From the NCBI RefSeq assembly GCF_001698225.1, contig NZ_CP016594.1, positions 124,001-188,000 on the forward strand: a DNA stretch of 64,000 nt, read 5' to 3'. A program made the position numbers and the translations under genes. Numbering within the stretch: the stretch's first letter is position 1; each line of letters starts with the position of its first letter. The notes beneath the pieces are model-generated. The model worked only from the letters and a program-made list of their open reading frames with translations. It searched no databases and was not told the DNA's origin. Positions 17,288-26,946 of the stretch are shown here, piece by piece. This DNA is from Gordonia terrae (GTDB taxonomy: Bacteria; Actinomycetota; Actinomycetes; Mycobacteriales; Mycobacteriaceae).

Positions 17288-17938
17288 ATGGCGTTGCAGA
17301 CGGTCGACCTGCCGGCTCCGGCGGAGATGCGATCCAGGTGGGCTGCCCACGCAGCTCTCCTGGCGGTACGAGGAGAACGCTGGGCGCAGGGCGCGTATGC
17401 GACGCCGGACGGGTGGCACTACGACGACGGTGGCGGCAACTGGGTCGACGTGGTGCTGGTCGGTGCCGACCGGGCGGTGCTCGTCGGCCACGATCACGAG
17501 TACTCCGAGACGTACTTCCGCGAGGGCGCCACATATTTCGGCGAGTCGGAGACCGACCTGCTCGGCGGCGCGCCGCCGTGGTGGGAACCGGCCATCGCGT
17601 CTCACCTCGAGAGGCAGCGCACCGACGGCATGTGGATCGGATTCGTCTACGGTTTCGACGGCCGATGGACCCGATCTGGTTACGACCTCGCCGACGGTTT
17701 CACCAGTGTCGGGCTGCCGTTCACCGATGACCAGAAGACCGTCGATGCGCTCGACGATCTGCTGGCGAACTGGTTCGTCGAATTGCGACTGGCGCCCCCG
17801 GCCGACATCCGTGCCCGTGTGCGAGAGATCATCGAGCCCGGGGCGGAGGTGACCGCGGCGGGTCTGCATCGGATACTCGGACCGGCGGGCGCACACGCCG
17901 ACATCCCCGGGGCAGTGGCTGCGGCGCAACGGTTCTGA
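17288..17938 (+). CDS. Conserved hypothetical protein
   Basis: 216 residues from the ATG at 17288 (AGGTG site 11 bases upstream). No signal or membrane segment. Aromatic-rich N-terminal half with WHYDDGGGNWVDVVLV, GHDHEYSETYF and WIGFVYGFDGRW; C-terminal half helical. I do not recognise a family. It is in convergent orientation with the acyl-CoA synthetase at 17969, only 30 bases apart. Confidence 0.7.
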   Translation: MALQTVDLPAPAEMRSRWAAHAALLAVRGERWAQGAYATPDGWHYDDGGGNWVDVVLVGADRAVLVGHDHEYSETYFREGATYFGESETDLLGGAPPWWEPAIASHLERQRTDGMWIGFVYGFDGRWTRSGYDLADGFTSVGLPFTDDQKTVDALDDLLANWFVELRLAPPADIRARVREIIEPGAEVTAAGLHRILGPAGAHADIPGAVAAAQRF

Positions 17939-17968
17939 CGATGTCAGGTCCGACGCGCCGCACGTCCG

Positions 17969-19492
17969 TCACTGCGAGCGCAGCTCCCGCTTGAGCAGTT
18001 TGCCGCTCTGATTGCGGGGGAGTTCGTCGACGAACCGCACCTTCTTCGGGACCTTGAACGGCGCGATCCGGGACCGGACGTGCTCGATCAATTCCTCCTC
18101 GGTCACCGACCGGCCGTCCCGCACCACGACGACCGCGGTGATGGCCTCGATCCACTTCTCGTCCGGCTCGCCGATGACGGCCACCTCCGACACCGCCTCA
18201 TGGGTGTAGACGGTGTCCTCGACCTCACGTGAGGCGACCAGGATGCCGCCGGTGTTGATCACGTCCTTGATGCGGTCGACCACGGTGATGAAGCCCTCGG
18301 CATCGCGGGTGACGAGGTCGCCGGAGTGGAACCAGCCGTCTCGGAACGCCTCCTCGGTGGCCGCGGGGTTGTCCCAGTACCCGCGGCAGAGTTGCGGCGA
18401 ACGATAGAGGATCTCGCCGGGGACCCCGGGCTCGACGTCGTTCCCGTCGGTGTCGACGACGCGCGTCTCGACGAAGAACACCGGGCGACCGCACGACGAC
18501 GGCCGGTCTTCGTGTTCCTCCGGGCGCAGAACCGTTGCGAGCGGGCCGATCTCGGATTGCCCGAAGCAGTTGTAGAACTGCATGCCGGGGAACTGGTCGC
18601 GGAGCCGGTTCAGCACGGTCACCGGCATGATCGACGCGCCGTACTGCGCCTTGCGCAAGGAGGACAGATCGCTGGTGGCGAGGTCGGGATGATTGGCCAG
18701 CGGAACCCACACGGTCGGAGCGAGGAACAGCGAGCCGATGCGGTCGGCCTCGACGCGCCGCAGGATCTCCGGGATGTCCGGCGTGGCCATGAGTCGGACG
18801 GTCGCGCCCACGGAGAGGTACGGCAGCATGAAGACGTGCATGCCCGCCGAGTGGTAGAGCGGCATGGCGATCAGCGGATTGTCCTCGGCCGTGAAGTCCA
18901 GCGCGATGACCGACGAGACGTACTCGCTGATCAGTGCGGCGTGGGACATCATGGCGCCCTTGGGCTTCGACGTGGTCCCCGAGGTGTACAACAGCTGCGC
19001 GAGGTCGTCACCCGAGGCCCGGGAGTCGAATGCGGCGGGCGGTTCGGATGCGGCCGACGCGAGCAGCGAGTCGTCGGCGTCCCGCAACGGGACGACGGCC
19101 TCGACGTCGGCGAGATCGCCGCGGATCTCCTCGACCCGCTCGGACAGCGCGGGGTCGACGAGGACGGCGCGTGCGCCCGACTGCACCACGAGGTAGCGGA
19201 GCTCGTCACCCCGGAGCGCGTAGTTGATCGGCACGTGGACGAGTCCGGCGCGACAGCATGCCAGGAAGCCGATGACGTAGGCATCCGAGTTCGTGCCATA
19301 GGCCGCGACCCGGTCCCCCTGCTCCAGGCCGCGGGCGAGCAGGCCGGCGGCGGCAGCGGACACAGCGTCGTCGAGCTGACGATAGGTGTAGTCGCGGTCG
19401 TCGAAGACCAGCGCGGTGCGGTCGGGATGCCGCGCGGCGGACCTGCGGAGAATCCCGTCGATGCTGTTCGTGGAGGAGAGTCGCGGAGCCAT
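17969..19492 (-). CDS. Acyl-CoA synthetase (FadD-type, AMP-binding)
   Basis: 507 residues from the ATG at 19492 (an ATG at 19525 would add 11). ANL-superfamily motifs: LLYTSGTTSKPKGAMMSH (A3), FNCFGQSEIGP-like YNCFGQSEIGP (A5), GWFHSGDLVTRD (A7), DRIKDVINTGG (A8) and the catalytic Lys in NQSGKLLKREL (A10). Activates a fatty or aromatic carboxylic acid as acyl-AMP and then acyl-CoA. Substrate cannot be told. Stand-alone gene. Confidence 0.92.
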   Translation of the reverse strand: MAPRLSSTNSIDGILRRSAARHPDRTALVFDDRDYTYRQLDDAVSAAAAGLLARGLEQGDRVAAYGTNSDAYVIGFLACCRAGLVHVPINYALRGDELRYLVVQSGARAVLVDPALSERVEEIRGDLADVEAVVPLRDADDSLLASAASEPPAAFDSRASGDDLAQLLYTSGTTSKPKGAMMSHAALISEYVSSVIALDFTAEDNPLIAMPLYHSAGMHVFMLPYLSVGATVRLMATPDIPEILRRVEADRIGSLFLAPTVWVPLANHPDLATSDLSSLRKAQYGASIMPVTVLNRLRDQFPGMQFYNCFGQSEIGPLATVLRPEEHEDRPSSCGRPVFFVETRVVDTDGNDVEPGVPGEILYRSPQLCRGYWDNPAATEEAFRDGWFHSGDLVTRDAEGFITVVDRIKDVINTGGILVASREVEDTVYTHEAVSEVAVIGEPDEKWIEAITAVVVVRDGRSVTEEELIEHVRSRIAPFKVPKKVRFVDELPRNQSGKLLKRELRSQ

Positions 19493-19541
19493 GCCGACGA
19501 CAATACTTGGACGTCCTAGTGACACGCGCCGATACCGCGTA

Positions 19542-20174
19542 TCAGGGCCAGAAGATGGTGCCGTTCAGGAAGTCCTGCGCGAACCGGCCGCCGGTCCGAT
19601 ACTCCCCGCCGAGCGGAACCCCGAAGTACCCGCCCGCACCGCCGGTGTTCTCCCACTTCTGCCGGATCTGGCCCCACACGATCTGTGCGCCACCGGTCTT
19701 GGACCACGTGACGACGCCGCCCTGGAAGTCGTTGCTCCGCCCGCTGCCCGACCGGTACTCGTTGCTCACGGGGTAGCCCAGCGCGCCGCGCTCCGCGCCG
19801 GCCTGCTGCCATCGACTCCGGATCGCGCCGCCGACCTGATGCGCGGTGCCGCCGTCGGCTGCCGGGTGCCAGTAGAACGACGTGTCGCGCGAGAACGTCT
19901 GGAAACGGCCGCGCTTGGCGGCCACGCGTTCGGGACCGGTCGGGACGCCCCACTTGAAGAACCCGCCCGTCGAGGCGTACGCCTGCTCGATCTTCCCGCC
20001 CACCAGGTGCCCGTTGATGACGCGGTCCGCATGCGCGCTCGGCGCGAACATCACCAGCGACGCCATCGCCGCCACGATCGCGACGCTCGCCAGACGTACC
20101 CGCACTCGCCTACGGGCGGATTCCGGGCGGAGGTCACGAGAGGGGCGTCGGGTCGACGTCGTCAGAGCAGACAT
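19542..20174 (-). CDS. Secreted LGFP-repeat protein
   Basis: 210 residues with an Arg-rich N-terminus and a signal-type hydrophobic segment ending APSAHA-D. The mature part has three LGFP-type repeats (WGVPTGPE, LGYPVSNE, FGVPLGGE), each followed by an FQ/F-type phrase and a WH/W/FW turn. LGFP repeats occur in mycolate-containing actinobacteria, for instance at the end of Corynebacterium PS1/Csp1, and are thought to tether proteins to the envelope. The protein is only repeats, so a wall-binding role is inferred. Confidence 0.88.
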   Translation of the reverse strand: MSALTTSTRRPSRDLRPESARRRVRVRLASVAIVAAMASLVMFAPSAHADRVINGHLVGGKIEQAYASTGGFFKWGVPTGPERVAAKRGRFQTFSRDTSFYWHPAADGGTAHQVGGAIRSRWQQAGAERGALGYPVSNEYRSGSGRSNDFQGGVVTWSKTGGAQIVWGQIRQKWENTGGAGGYFGVPLGGEYRTGGRFAQDFLNGTIFWP

Positions 20175-20236
20175 GCGCGCGATGGTACGGACGTCCCAGG
20201 GTGCCTGCTGTTGGACAGCTCACACCCGTGGTGCGG

Positions 20237-21964
20237 TCACGGAGTCCCCGCAGGTGCTTCCGGGTCGGCGGGGGCGTCGGCCGGAGGCGGGCTCTCCGTG
20301 GTCGTCGTCGTGGTCGTGTCGTCGGGGAGCTCCTCGGCAGGGGTTGCGGGATCCGCGGAGCCGTCGGATGCCGGTGGTTCGGAAGCCGGGGCCGCCGGCG
20401 GCGCGGCGATCCAGTTCGCCGATCGGACGGTCACCGATCGCGACGCGCCGACCGCCGTCAGCGTCAGGGTCCACACCCCGGTGCCGGTGGTGGAGCCCGA
20501 CACCCCGGGGCGGTGCAGCGCGGAACCGGCGACCGACCGGGTCACGCCGTCGGTGCACGAGAGCGTGATGGTACCGAGTGCTGGACCGCCGGGAACCGTA
20601 CAGCCCACCGACAGCCCGGCGTCGACGAAGCTGAAACTGCCGACGACCTCCCCCGATCCGCTGAACGAGGTCGGCGTCGTCGGCGTTTCGGCCGGTTGGT
20701 CGGGCCCGGGCGCGCCGGGCTCCGTCGCAGGTCCGGGGAGCTCGGAGCCCGGGGCCTCGTAGCCGGGCTCCTCCGGGACGGGTACGTCGGAAGCCGGCAC
20801 CGGGGCGTCCGGGGCCGGGGAATCCGGGCCGGGACCGGGGGTGTCGGGGGCAGCCGAGTCCGGTCCCGATGAGTCGGGGGCCGAGGAGTCCGTCGACGGC
20901 GCGCCTTCCGGCAGGCCGTCGTGCTCCTCGGCACGCTTCTCCAGTGCGGGCGCGGCCGCGGGATTGCCCGCTGCGAGGAGGCCGTTGTGCTCGGCGTCTT
21001 CGTCGGTGGCCGCCTCGAACGGGGTGTTCAACGCGGCCGGGGTGGGCAGCGGACCGGACGGTGGCGGGAATCCGCTCAGGTCGAGCAACCCGCCCGCCGG
21101 TTGCGAAAAGATCTGTCCGGTGAGGAAATTCAAGAGCTGGAGAACGTCGCCGGCGGGCGCCCCGGGGTCCGGGACCGGCGGCGCGGGGACGATCGTCGTC
21201 GACTTGCCGACCGCGGTGACGTGCTGGTTGTTGTACGCGATCCGGGCGACCGACCGGCTCTTGTAGCCCTCCCACGGCTGTCCGTCGAGTCGATACCCAC
21301 CGAGCGGGGCGGCGGCCGGCGGGGCGAGCGGATTCCCGCAGGAACACATCGCGCGCGGCACGCCGGCGGAATCGACGTAGACCGCGGTGCCGCGCTCCAG
21401 GACCGACTGGAACGGGACCGCCCGGCCGGAGGTGTACGAGTGATTGGTGACCCAGGTGTCGGTCGTCAGAACCACCGGGGTCAGCGTGTTCAGGTAGTGC
21501 GGGATGTCGGCGGTATCGATGCCGTAGACCCCGGCCCACGCGCGCGCCGCCGGCGGATCGGCGAGCAGCCGGTTGCTGAGCGCGGCGGTGTCGCAGGCTG
21601 CGGCGTCGCCGGAGCCGTACAGCCCGGCGTCGGTACCGTTCACCGCGCGGCCGCCGAGGTCGGCGGCCCCCGCCGTGCCGGTGAGGGCGACATTCGCCGG
21701 CAGGTCGCCCGCCCCGGCCACGAGGACCGGATCGGTGAACGGGTCGATCCCCGGATCGTTGGCCGCGGTGAGGGTGAGGCCGGGTACGAAGATGTCCCCA
21801 TCGCGCGCCTTGACGACGAAGACGATGCCCGCGGCGAGGATCAGCGCCAGGACGACGACGATCGCGCCGAGCACGAGAGTGAGGGCGCGCCGGCTGTCGG
21901 ACTGCGGCGGCACCGGGCCGTACGGGTTCGACGGGTGGGACGGGGGACCGGGCGGATAGGTCAT
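20237..21964 (-). CDS. DUF6777 domain membrane protein with Pro/Ala-rich tail
   Basis: 575 residues. A short Pro-rich cytoplasmic N-terminus, one membrane segment (LTLVLGAIVVVLALILAAGI, about residues 28-48), then an extracytoplasmic domain with GLYGSGDAAACD, ARAWAGVYGID, TPVVLTTDTWVTNH, PFQSVLERGTAVYVD and PRAMCSCGNPL. These match the DUF6777 pattern of actinobacteria (assigned from memory). Residues 340-430 are a Pro/Glu/Asp/Ser spacer, and a small beta-type domain with two Cys (VGCTVPG, LSCTDG) precedes a Pro/Ala/Thr tail. Function unknown; likely surface exposed. Confidence 0.75.
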   Translation of the reverse strand: MTYPPGPPSHPSNPYGPVPPQSDSRRALTLVLGAIVVVLALILAAGIVFVVKARDGDIFVPGLTLTAANDPGIDPFTDPVLVAGAGDLPANVALTGTAGAADLGGRAVNGTDAGLYGSGDAAACDTAALSNRLLADPPAARAWAGVYGIDTADIPHYLNTLTPVVLTTDTWVTNHSYTSGRAVPFQSVLERGTAVYVDSAGVPRAMCSCGNPLAPPAAAPLGGYRLDGQPWEGYKSRSVARIAYNNQHVTAVGKSTTIVPAPPVPDPGAPAGDVLQLLNFLTGQIFSQPAGGLLDLSGFPPPSGPLPTPAALNTPFEAATDEDAEHNGLLAAGNPAAAPALEKRAEEHDGLPEGAPSTDSSAPDSSGPDSAAPDTPGPGPDSPAPDAPVPASDVPVPEEPGYEAPGSELPGPATEPGAPGPDQPAETPTTPTSFSGSGEVVGSFSFVDAGLSVGCTVPGGPALGTITLSCTDGVTRSVAGSALHRPGVSGSTTGTGVWTLTLTAVGASRSVTVRSANWIAAPPAAPASEPPASDGSADPATPAEELPDDTTTTTTTESPPPADAPADPEAPAGTP

Positions 21965-22206
21965 CTCGGAGCTCCTACTGGTCCACTCCTGCCGGGACGC
22001 ATGCCGTGGAGTGGCGCTCCGCGGGGGCGGGGCGGATTCAGCGAGACGGCTCGCTCGCCGAGCCCAGTATCGGCGCGGCGTCTCGCGAGGAGCAAGGCTT
22101 GACCAGCATATTTACGGTGCTGAGGCGAAATCTCGACCGTTTGGACCACACCGGCGTAACGCCTCGCGCGGGTCGGCCGACACCACCCCGGTCTGCGTGA
22201 GCTGAG

Positions 22207-23685
22207 TCAGACCCGGCCGAACACCATGGAGTCCTCGACCTTGTTGATCCGGTGGTCGATGGCGTCGCGGTAGTAGTTGTGCCGCACCTGCCAGTGACCC
22301 CGCGTGCCCGACTTCGGCAGCGCCTCCGGGGACCGTTCGACGTAACCCGCCTTGAGGTCCCACAGCGGCCGCGAACCCATGACCTCCGAACCGAGATGGG
22401 GATAGGCATGGGTGTAGCCGTTGGTGCGCATGTACTTGACCAGGTCGGCGACGGCGCGAGCGGTCATGTCCGCGCGCAGGGTCCACGACGCGTTCGTGTA
22501 GCCGACCGACCAGGCGAGGTTAGGCACGTCCTCGATGAGGTAGCTCTTGAAGACGAATCGGTCGTGGGGTTTCACCTCGGCGCCGTCGACGCGGAGCCGG
22601 GTGCCGCCGAAGCCGAGGAGTTGGAGCCCGGTCGCGGTGACGATGATGTCGGCGTCGAGGTGGCGACCCGAGGTGAGGGTGACGCCGGAGGCGTCGAACC
22701 GGTCGATGTGGTCGGTGACCATCTCGACGGTGCCCTCGGCGATGTCGGCGAACAGATCGGCGTCGGGGACCATGCACATGCGCTGATCCCACGGGTTGTA
22801 GGTGGGATTGAAGTGGAGGTCGACCGGATAGTCCTCGGGCAGGTTCGCCACGACGTTGCTCCGGATCATCTTGCGCCCGAGCTTCGGGAACCGATGGGTG
22901 AGGTGCACGATCGCCGCGGTCTGCGCCGCATATCGGGTGCGGATGACCTTGTGCGCGGCGTGGGGCGGCAGCAGCTTCTGCACGAGTGGCGCGAGGTATT
23001 GCTTCTGCTTGGACGAGAAGATGTACGACGGCGAGCGTTGGAGCATGGTGACGTGCTCGGCCTGCTCGGCGAGGCTCGGGATGAGGCTCACCGCCGTCGC
23101 GCCACTGCCGATCACCACGATCTTCTTGCCTCGGTAGTCGAGGTCCTCCGGCCAGTGCTGCGGGTGCACGATCTGACCGGTGAAGTCGTCGGCACCGGCG
23201 AACCTCGGCGTGTACGGGTTGTCGTAGTCGTAGTAGCCGGTCGCGAAGATGACGAACCTGGCGCGGTATGTCTCGCGGCGCCGGTCCTCGCCGACCTCGA
23301 CCCCGAGCGTCCAGGTGTCGGTCGTCGAATCCCAGTCGGCGGTCAGGACATGCTGACCGAACCTGATGTGGTCGGTGATCGAGTACTTGGCGGCGGTGTC
23401 CTCGATGTACTCCCGGATGTCGGTCCCGTGGGCCAACGCGCGCGGCTTGCGCCACGGCTCGAACGGGTAGCTCAGCGAATAGATGTCGCTGTCCGACCGC
23501 ACGCCGGGATACCGGAAGAGGTCCCAGGTGCCGCCCATGCGTTCGCGGCGTTCCAGGATCAGATAGTCGGCGCCGGGATTCTGCTCTGTGAACCGGTAAG
23601 CGCAGTCGATGCCGGACAGGCCGGCGCCGATGATGATCATGTCGCGCACGGATGGCTGTGTGGTGTCGGTGTCGCTGTCGGTCAC
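22207..23685 (-). CDS. EthA-type flavin-containing Baeyer-Villiger monooxygenase
   Basis: 492 residues from a GTG at 23685, chosen because GAGGAGGT sits six bases upstream; an ATG at 23733 lacks such a site. FAD site GAGLSG, NADPH site VIGSGATAVSL, and between them the Baeyer-Villiger fingerprint FTGQIVHPQHWP. C-terminal region with SVGYTNASWTLRADM resembles mycobacterial EthA, which oxidises ketones and activates ethionamide. Oxidises ketones to esters or sulfur atoms using NADPH and oxygen. Divergent from a molybdopterin oxidoreductase gene. Confidence 0.92.
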   Translation of the reverse strand: MTDSDTDTTQPSVRDMIIIGAGLSGIDCAYRFTEQNPGADYLILERRERMGGTWDLFRYPGVRSDSDIYSLSYPFEPWRKPRALAHGTDIREYIEDTAAKYSITDHIRFGQHVLTADWDSTTDTWTLGVEVGEDRRRETYRARFVIFATGYYDYDNPYTPRFAGADDFTGQIVHPQHWPEDLDYRGKKIVVIGSGATAVSLIPSLAEQAEHVTMLQRSPSYIFSSKQKQYLAPLVQKLLPPHAAHKVIRTRYAAQTAAIVHLTHRFPKLGRKMIRSNVVANLPEDYPVDLHFNPTYNPWDQRMCMVPDADLFADIAEGTVEMVTDHIDRFDASGVTLTSGRHLDADIIVTATGLQLLGFGGTRLRVDGAEVKPHDRFVFKSYLIEDVPNLAWSVGYTNASWTLRADMTARAVADLVKYMRTNGYTHAYPHLGSEVMGSRPLWDLKAGYVERSPEALPKSGTRGHWQVRHNYYRDAIDHRINKVEDSMVFGRV

Positions 23686-23819
23686 GGGGACCTCCTCGGT
23701 GGGGCTGCCTGGCGTGCTGTCATCATGCAACACTTGTCGTCAGATGTGAACGGAATCACACCGAACCGCAGGCCAGCCCGTCTGCGGTCGTCATCGAGCG
23801 AGGTCGAGGGGACGCACAG

Positions 23820-26060
23820 ATGCCGATGGAGAAGCACACCTATTGCCGGATCTGCGAGCCGCTGTGCGGCATGATCGCCACCGTCGAGGACGACCGGCTG
23901 ATCTCGCTGCGGCCCGACAAGGAGCATCCGCTGTCGAGGGGTTTCGCATGCCCGAAGGGGATCGCGTTCACCGAGATCGTCAACGACCCGGACCGTCTCC
24001 GGCACCCGCTCCGGCGACGCCCGGACGGCGAGTTCGAACAGGTCTCATGGGAGACCGCGCTCGATGAGATCGGCCGCAGGCTCGTCGAGGTCCACCAGAC
24101 CTCCGGCAGCGACTCGATCGGTTGGTACTTCGGCAACCCCGCGACGTTCTCCACCGGGCACGTGCTGTGGACCGCGATCTTCATGAACCTGCTCGGCACA
24201 CCGCACGTGTATTCGGCCGGATCGCAGGACGTGAACAACCGGTTCGTCGCCAGTCACTTCCTGTACGGGAACCCGCTGACCGCACCGATCCCCGACATCA
24301 ATCGCGTCGACTACCTGGTGATCATCGGTGCGAACCCGGTCGTGTCGCACGGCAGTGTGATGAGCTCCCCGCGGATCCGCGAGGGTTTGAACGCCATCAC
24401 CGCACGCGGCGGGTCCGTCGTCGTCGTCGATCCCCGCCACACCGAGACCGCCCGCGAGTTCGACTGGCTGCCGATCACACCCGACACCGACGCACTGTTC
24501 CTGCTGTCCGTGCTGCATGTGCTGTTCGACGAGGACCTCGCCGACCGCGACCGGCTTCGACGGCAGGCGCGGGGAGTGGGGGAGCTCGAGACGCTCGTCG
24601 CGGCCTATGCACCGGAGACGACCGCGGATCGCACCGACATCGACCCGGAGCGCGTCCGTGAGGTCGCCCGCTCGCTCGCCCGGACGGAGCGGGCGGCCGT
24701 GTACGGCCGGGTCGGGACGTCGTTGGGGCGCACCGGGACACTGACGACCGCGCTCCTGGACATGGTCAACCTCGTCGCCGGGAACCTGGACGTGCCGGGC
24801 GGGTCCATGTTCGGCGATCTGGGAATCCCCGGGCAGCGGCTGGGAGTGAGCGCACTGCAACGGGTGTCGAGCTTCCGGTGGGCCGGACGTCGGAGTCGGG
24901 TCGGCGATCTGCCACAGGTCCTCGGGACGGCGCCGGCGTCGCTGATGGCCAAGGAGATCACCACGCCCGGTCGCGGACAGCTGCGAGCCCTGTTCGTCAG
25001 CGCGGGCAATCCGGTGCTGTCGGTACCCAACGGCGACGAATTACGTTCGGCGCTGGACGAACTCGATCTCATGGTGTCGCTGGACATCTACCGCAACGAG
25101 ACGAACGCGCGGGCCGACTACATCTTGCCGGCGACCACGATGTACGAGCGCGAGGATTTCCTGCTCCCGTTCCAGGCGCTGTTCACCACCCCGTTCAAGC
25201 AGGCGACCGAGGCGGTGATCCCCCCGCAGGGTGAAGCGCGGGAGGAGTGGACGGTGATCAACGAGCTCATCGGTTTCCTCGCTCGGGAGAATGTGCTGAT
25301 CCGTTCGCTACATGCCGGCAATCGGTTGGCGCGACGCATTGGGCGTCCGGTCACCCCGCGCGGGATCTCCGACCTGGTGATCCGAATGGGGTTGGGCGGG
25401 GACCGATTCGGTCTGCGTCGAGGCGGCTTGACCTACCGCCGCCTGGTCGAGGACCACCCGCATGGGGTCGTGGTCGCCGACCACCTCGCACCTGGGCAGC
25501 TGAGCAAGAATGTCACATACCTCGACGGTCGAATCCGGTTGGCTGCGCCGGAACTGATGTCCGAGATCGGGCAACTGGGCGTGGACGCAGACACGGGTTA
25601 TCCGTTGCGGCTCATCGGAATGCGGGAGATACGTTCGGAGAACAGCTGGCAGCACAACGCGCCGATGCTGCTGCGCGGCGGACGGTCTCACGCGGCCCGG
25701 ATACATCCAGACGATGCCACGGCACGCGGCCTGGCCGAGGGCGACCTGGCGACGGTGGCGTCCCGACACGGACGGATCTCGTTGCCGGTCACCATCACCG
25801 AGGACATCAAGCCCGGTGTCGTCGCGATTCCGCATGGCTGGGGCCACAACGGCTCCGGCGGATGGACGCAGGCGAATGCAGCGGCGGAGAATGATCTGGG
25901 TGCCGGCGGAGTGAACGTCAACGCGCTCATCTCCTCCGATCCGGCCGATCTCGAGCGACTCGCGGGGATGGCCAACATGACCGGGGTGCCGATCCAGGTG
26001 TCGGCGATGTCCGAGAGTCGCCTTCAGTCGGCCGACACGGTGGAGCCGGCTCGGCACTGA
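23820..26060 (+). CDS. Molybdopterin-dependent oxidoreductase (FdhF/BisC-type large subunit)
   Basis: 746 residues. N-terminal 4Fe-4S cluster motif YCRICEPLCG with the fourth Cys in GFACPKG, then Molybdopterin domain (IGWYFGNPATF, DYLVIIGANPVVSHG, VVVVDPRHTETA) and C-terminal molydop-binding domain (LLRGGRSHAARIHPDDA, VTITEDIKPGVVAIPHGWGHN). At the position of the usual Mo-ligand Cys/Sec the reading is SAGSQDVNNR, with no Cys, so the ligand would have to be another residue. No small subunits are nearby. The start at 23820 has GAGGGG upstream. Substrate unknown. Confidence 0.88.
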   Translation: MPMEKHTYCRICEPLCGMIATVEDDRLISLRPDKEHPLSRGFACPKGIAFTEIVNDPDRLRHPLRRRPDGEFEQVSWETALDEIGRRLVEVHQTSGSDSIGWYFGNPATFSTGHVLWTAIFMNLLGTPHVYSAGSQDVNNRFVASHFLYGNPLTAPIPDINRVDYLVIIGANPVVSHGSVMSSPRIREGLNAITARGGSVVVVDPRHTETAREFDWLPITPDTDALFLLSVLHVLFDEDLADRDRLRRQARGVGELETLVAAYAPETTADRTDIDPERVREVARSLARTERAAVYGRVGTSLGRTGTLTTALLDMVNLVAGNLDVPGGSMFGDLGIPGQRLGVSALQRVSSFRWAGRRSRVGDLPQVLGTAPASLMAKEITTPGRGQLRALFVSAGNPVLSVPNGDELRSALDELDLMVSLDIYRNETNARADYILPATTMYEREDFLLPFQALFTTPFKQATEAVIPPQGEAREEWTVINELIGFLARENVLIRSLHAGNRLARRIGRPVTPRGISDLVIRMGLGGDRFGLRRGGLTYRRLVEDHPHGVVVADHLAPGQLSKNVTYLDGRIRLAAPELMSEIGQLGVDADTGYPLRLIGMREIRSENSWQHNAPMLLRGGRSHAARIHPDDATARGLAEGDLATVASRHGRISLPVTITEDIKPGVVAIPHGWGHNGSGGWTQANAAAENDLGAGGVNVNALISSDPADLERLAGMANMTGVPIQVSAMSESRLQSADTVEPARH

Positions 26061-26070
26061 CCGCGCACAG

Positions 26071-26109
26071 CACGATTCTCACCGACGGGTCTCGTCGGTG
26101 AGAATCGTG
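26071..26109. terminator. Bidirectional terminator between convergent genes
   Basis: Perfect 17-base inverted repeat (26071-26087 and 26093-26109) around the 5-base loop GGTCT, directly after the oxidoreductase stop and 32 bases before the fasciclin gene stop. It serves both convergent genes; there is no clear T run, as usual in actinobacteria. Confidence 0.85.
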
Positions 26110-26141
26110 GAAAGTGCTGTCACACAGCGGCTACGGTGAGA

Positions 26142-26807
26142 TCACTCGCCGGCCGGGGGCATCAGCACCGTGTCGATCAGGTAGACCTGAGCGTTCGACG
26201 TGGTGACGCCGCCGCAGACGACGCCCGACTCGTTGACCTTCAGGTTGTCGCCCGAACCGGTCACGGTCACCTGCTGACCTTCGAGAGTGGTGTGCTCACC
26301 GACGATCTTGTCCGGAGCCGCCTGGCCCTCGACCACGTGGTAGGTCAGGATCTTGTTCAGCAGGGGGGCATCGGTCTTGAGCTGCTCGACGGTCTCCGGG
26401 GGCAGCTTCGCGAACGCGTCATCGGTCGGCGCGAACACGGTGAACTCACCCTCGTTCAGCGTCTTCACGAGGTTCACCTCGGGATTCAACTGGCCCGAAA
26501 GCGCTTGTGTCAGCGTGGTGAGTTCGGGGTTGGTGGCAGCCGCGGTGGCGACCGGCACGCTGGACATGCCGTTGACCGATGCCGGGCCCGAGGGGTTGGC
26601 CTCGGCGTATGCGGCGCAACCGGGTCCGACGAGATTGGCGGCGGGATCGGCCATCGCGCTCTCGCTCATCATGGCGCTGGATTCGGTTGCCGCGCCGGTG
26701 GTCTCGCTCGAGGTGTCAGAGTCGTCGCTGGAACAGCCGGCCATCACGCCGACGGCGAGGACCAGTCCGGTCAACGCTCCTGCTACGCGGGGAACTCGCT
26801 TGATCAT
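26142..26807 (-). CDS. Fasciclin-domain lipoprotein (MPT70/MPT83-like)
   Basis: 221 residues. Lipoprotein signal with lipobox VMAGC (Cys25), an Asp/Ser/Thr/Ala linker, then one FAS1 domain: [39 protein letters not shown] and a C-terminal [11 protein letters not shown]. Related to MPB70/MPB83 of mycobacteria, surface adhesion-type proteins. Two Cys in the mature part (PGCAAY and VVCGG) may form the disulfide seen in that family. Confidence 0.92.
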   Translation of the reverse strand: MIKRVPRVAGALTGLVLAVGVMAGCSSDDSDTSSETTGAATESSAMMSESAMADPAANLVGPGCAAYAEANPSGPASVNGMSSVPVATAAATNPELTTLTQALSGQLNPEVNLVKTLNEGEFTVFAPTDDAFAKLPPETVEQLKTDAPLLNKILTYHVVEGQAAPDKIVGEHTTLEGQQVTVTGSGDNLKVNESGVVCGGVTTSNAQVYLIDTVLMPPAGE

Positions 26808-26946
26808 CGTTGATCCAATCTGTGATGCGGTGTCGACTGCGCCTGACCGGCAGCCTCATAACGTCTTCGGTGCCGGGCGATCCGCGGATTGGTCAACGAC
26901 GAGACTGATCGTGAAGGGCGCCTTGTCGGTCAGGCCGTCGAGGGCG

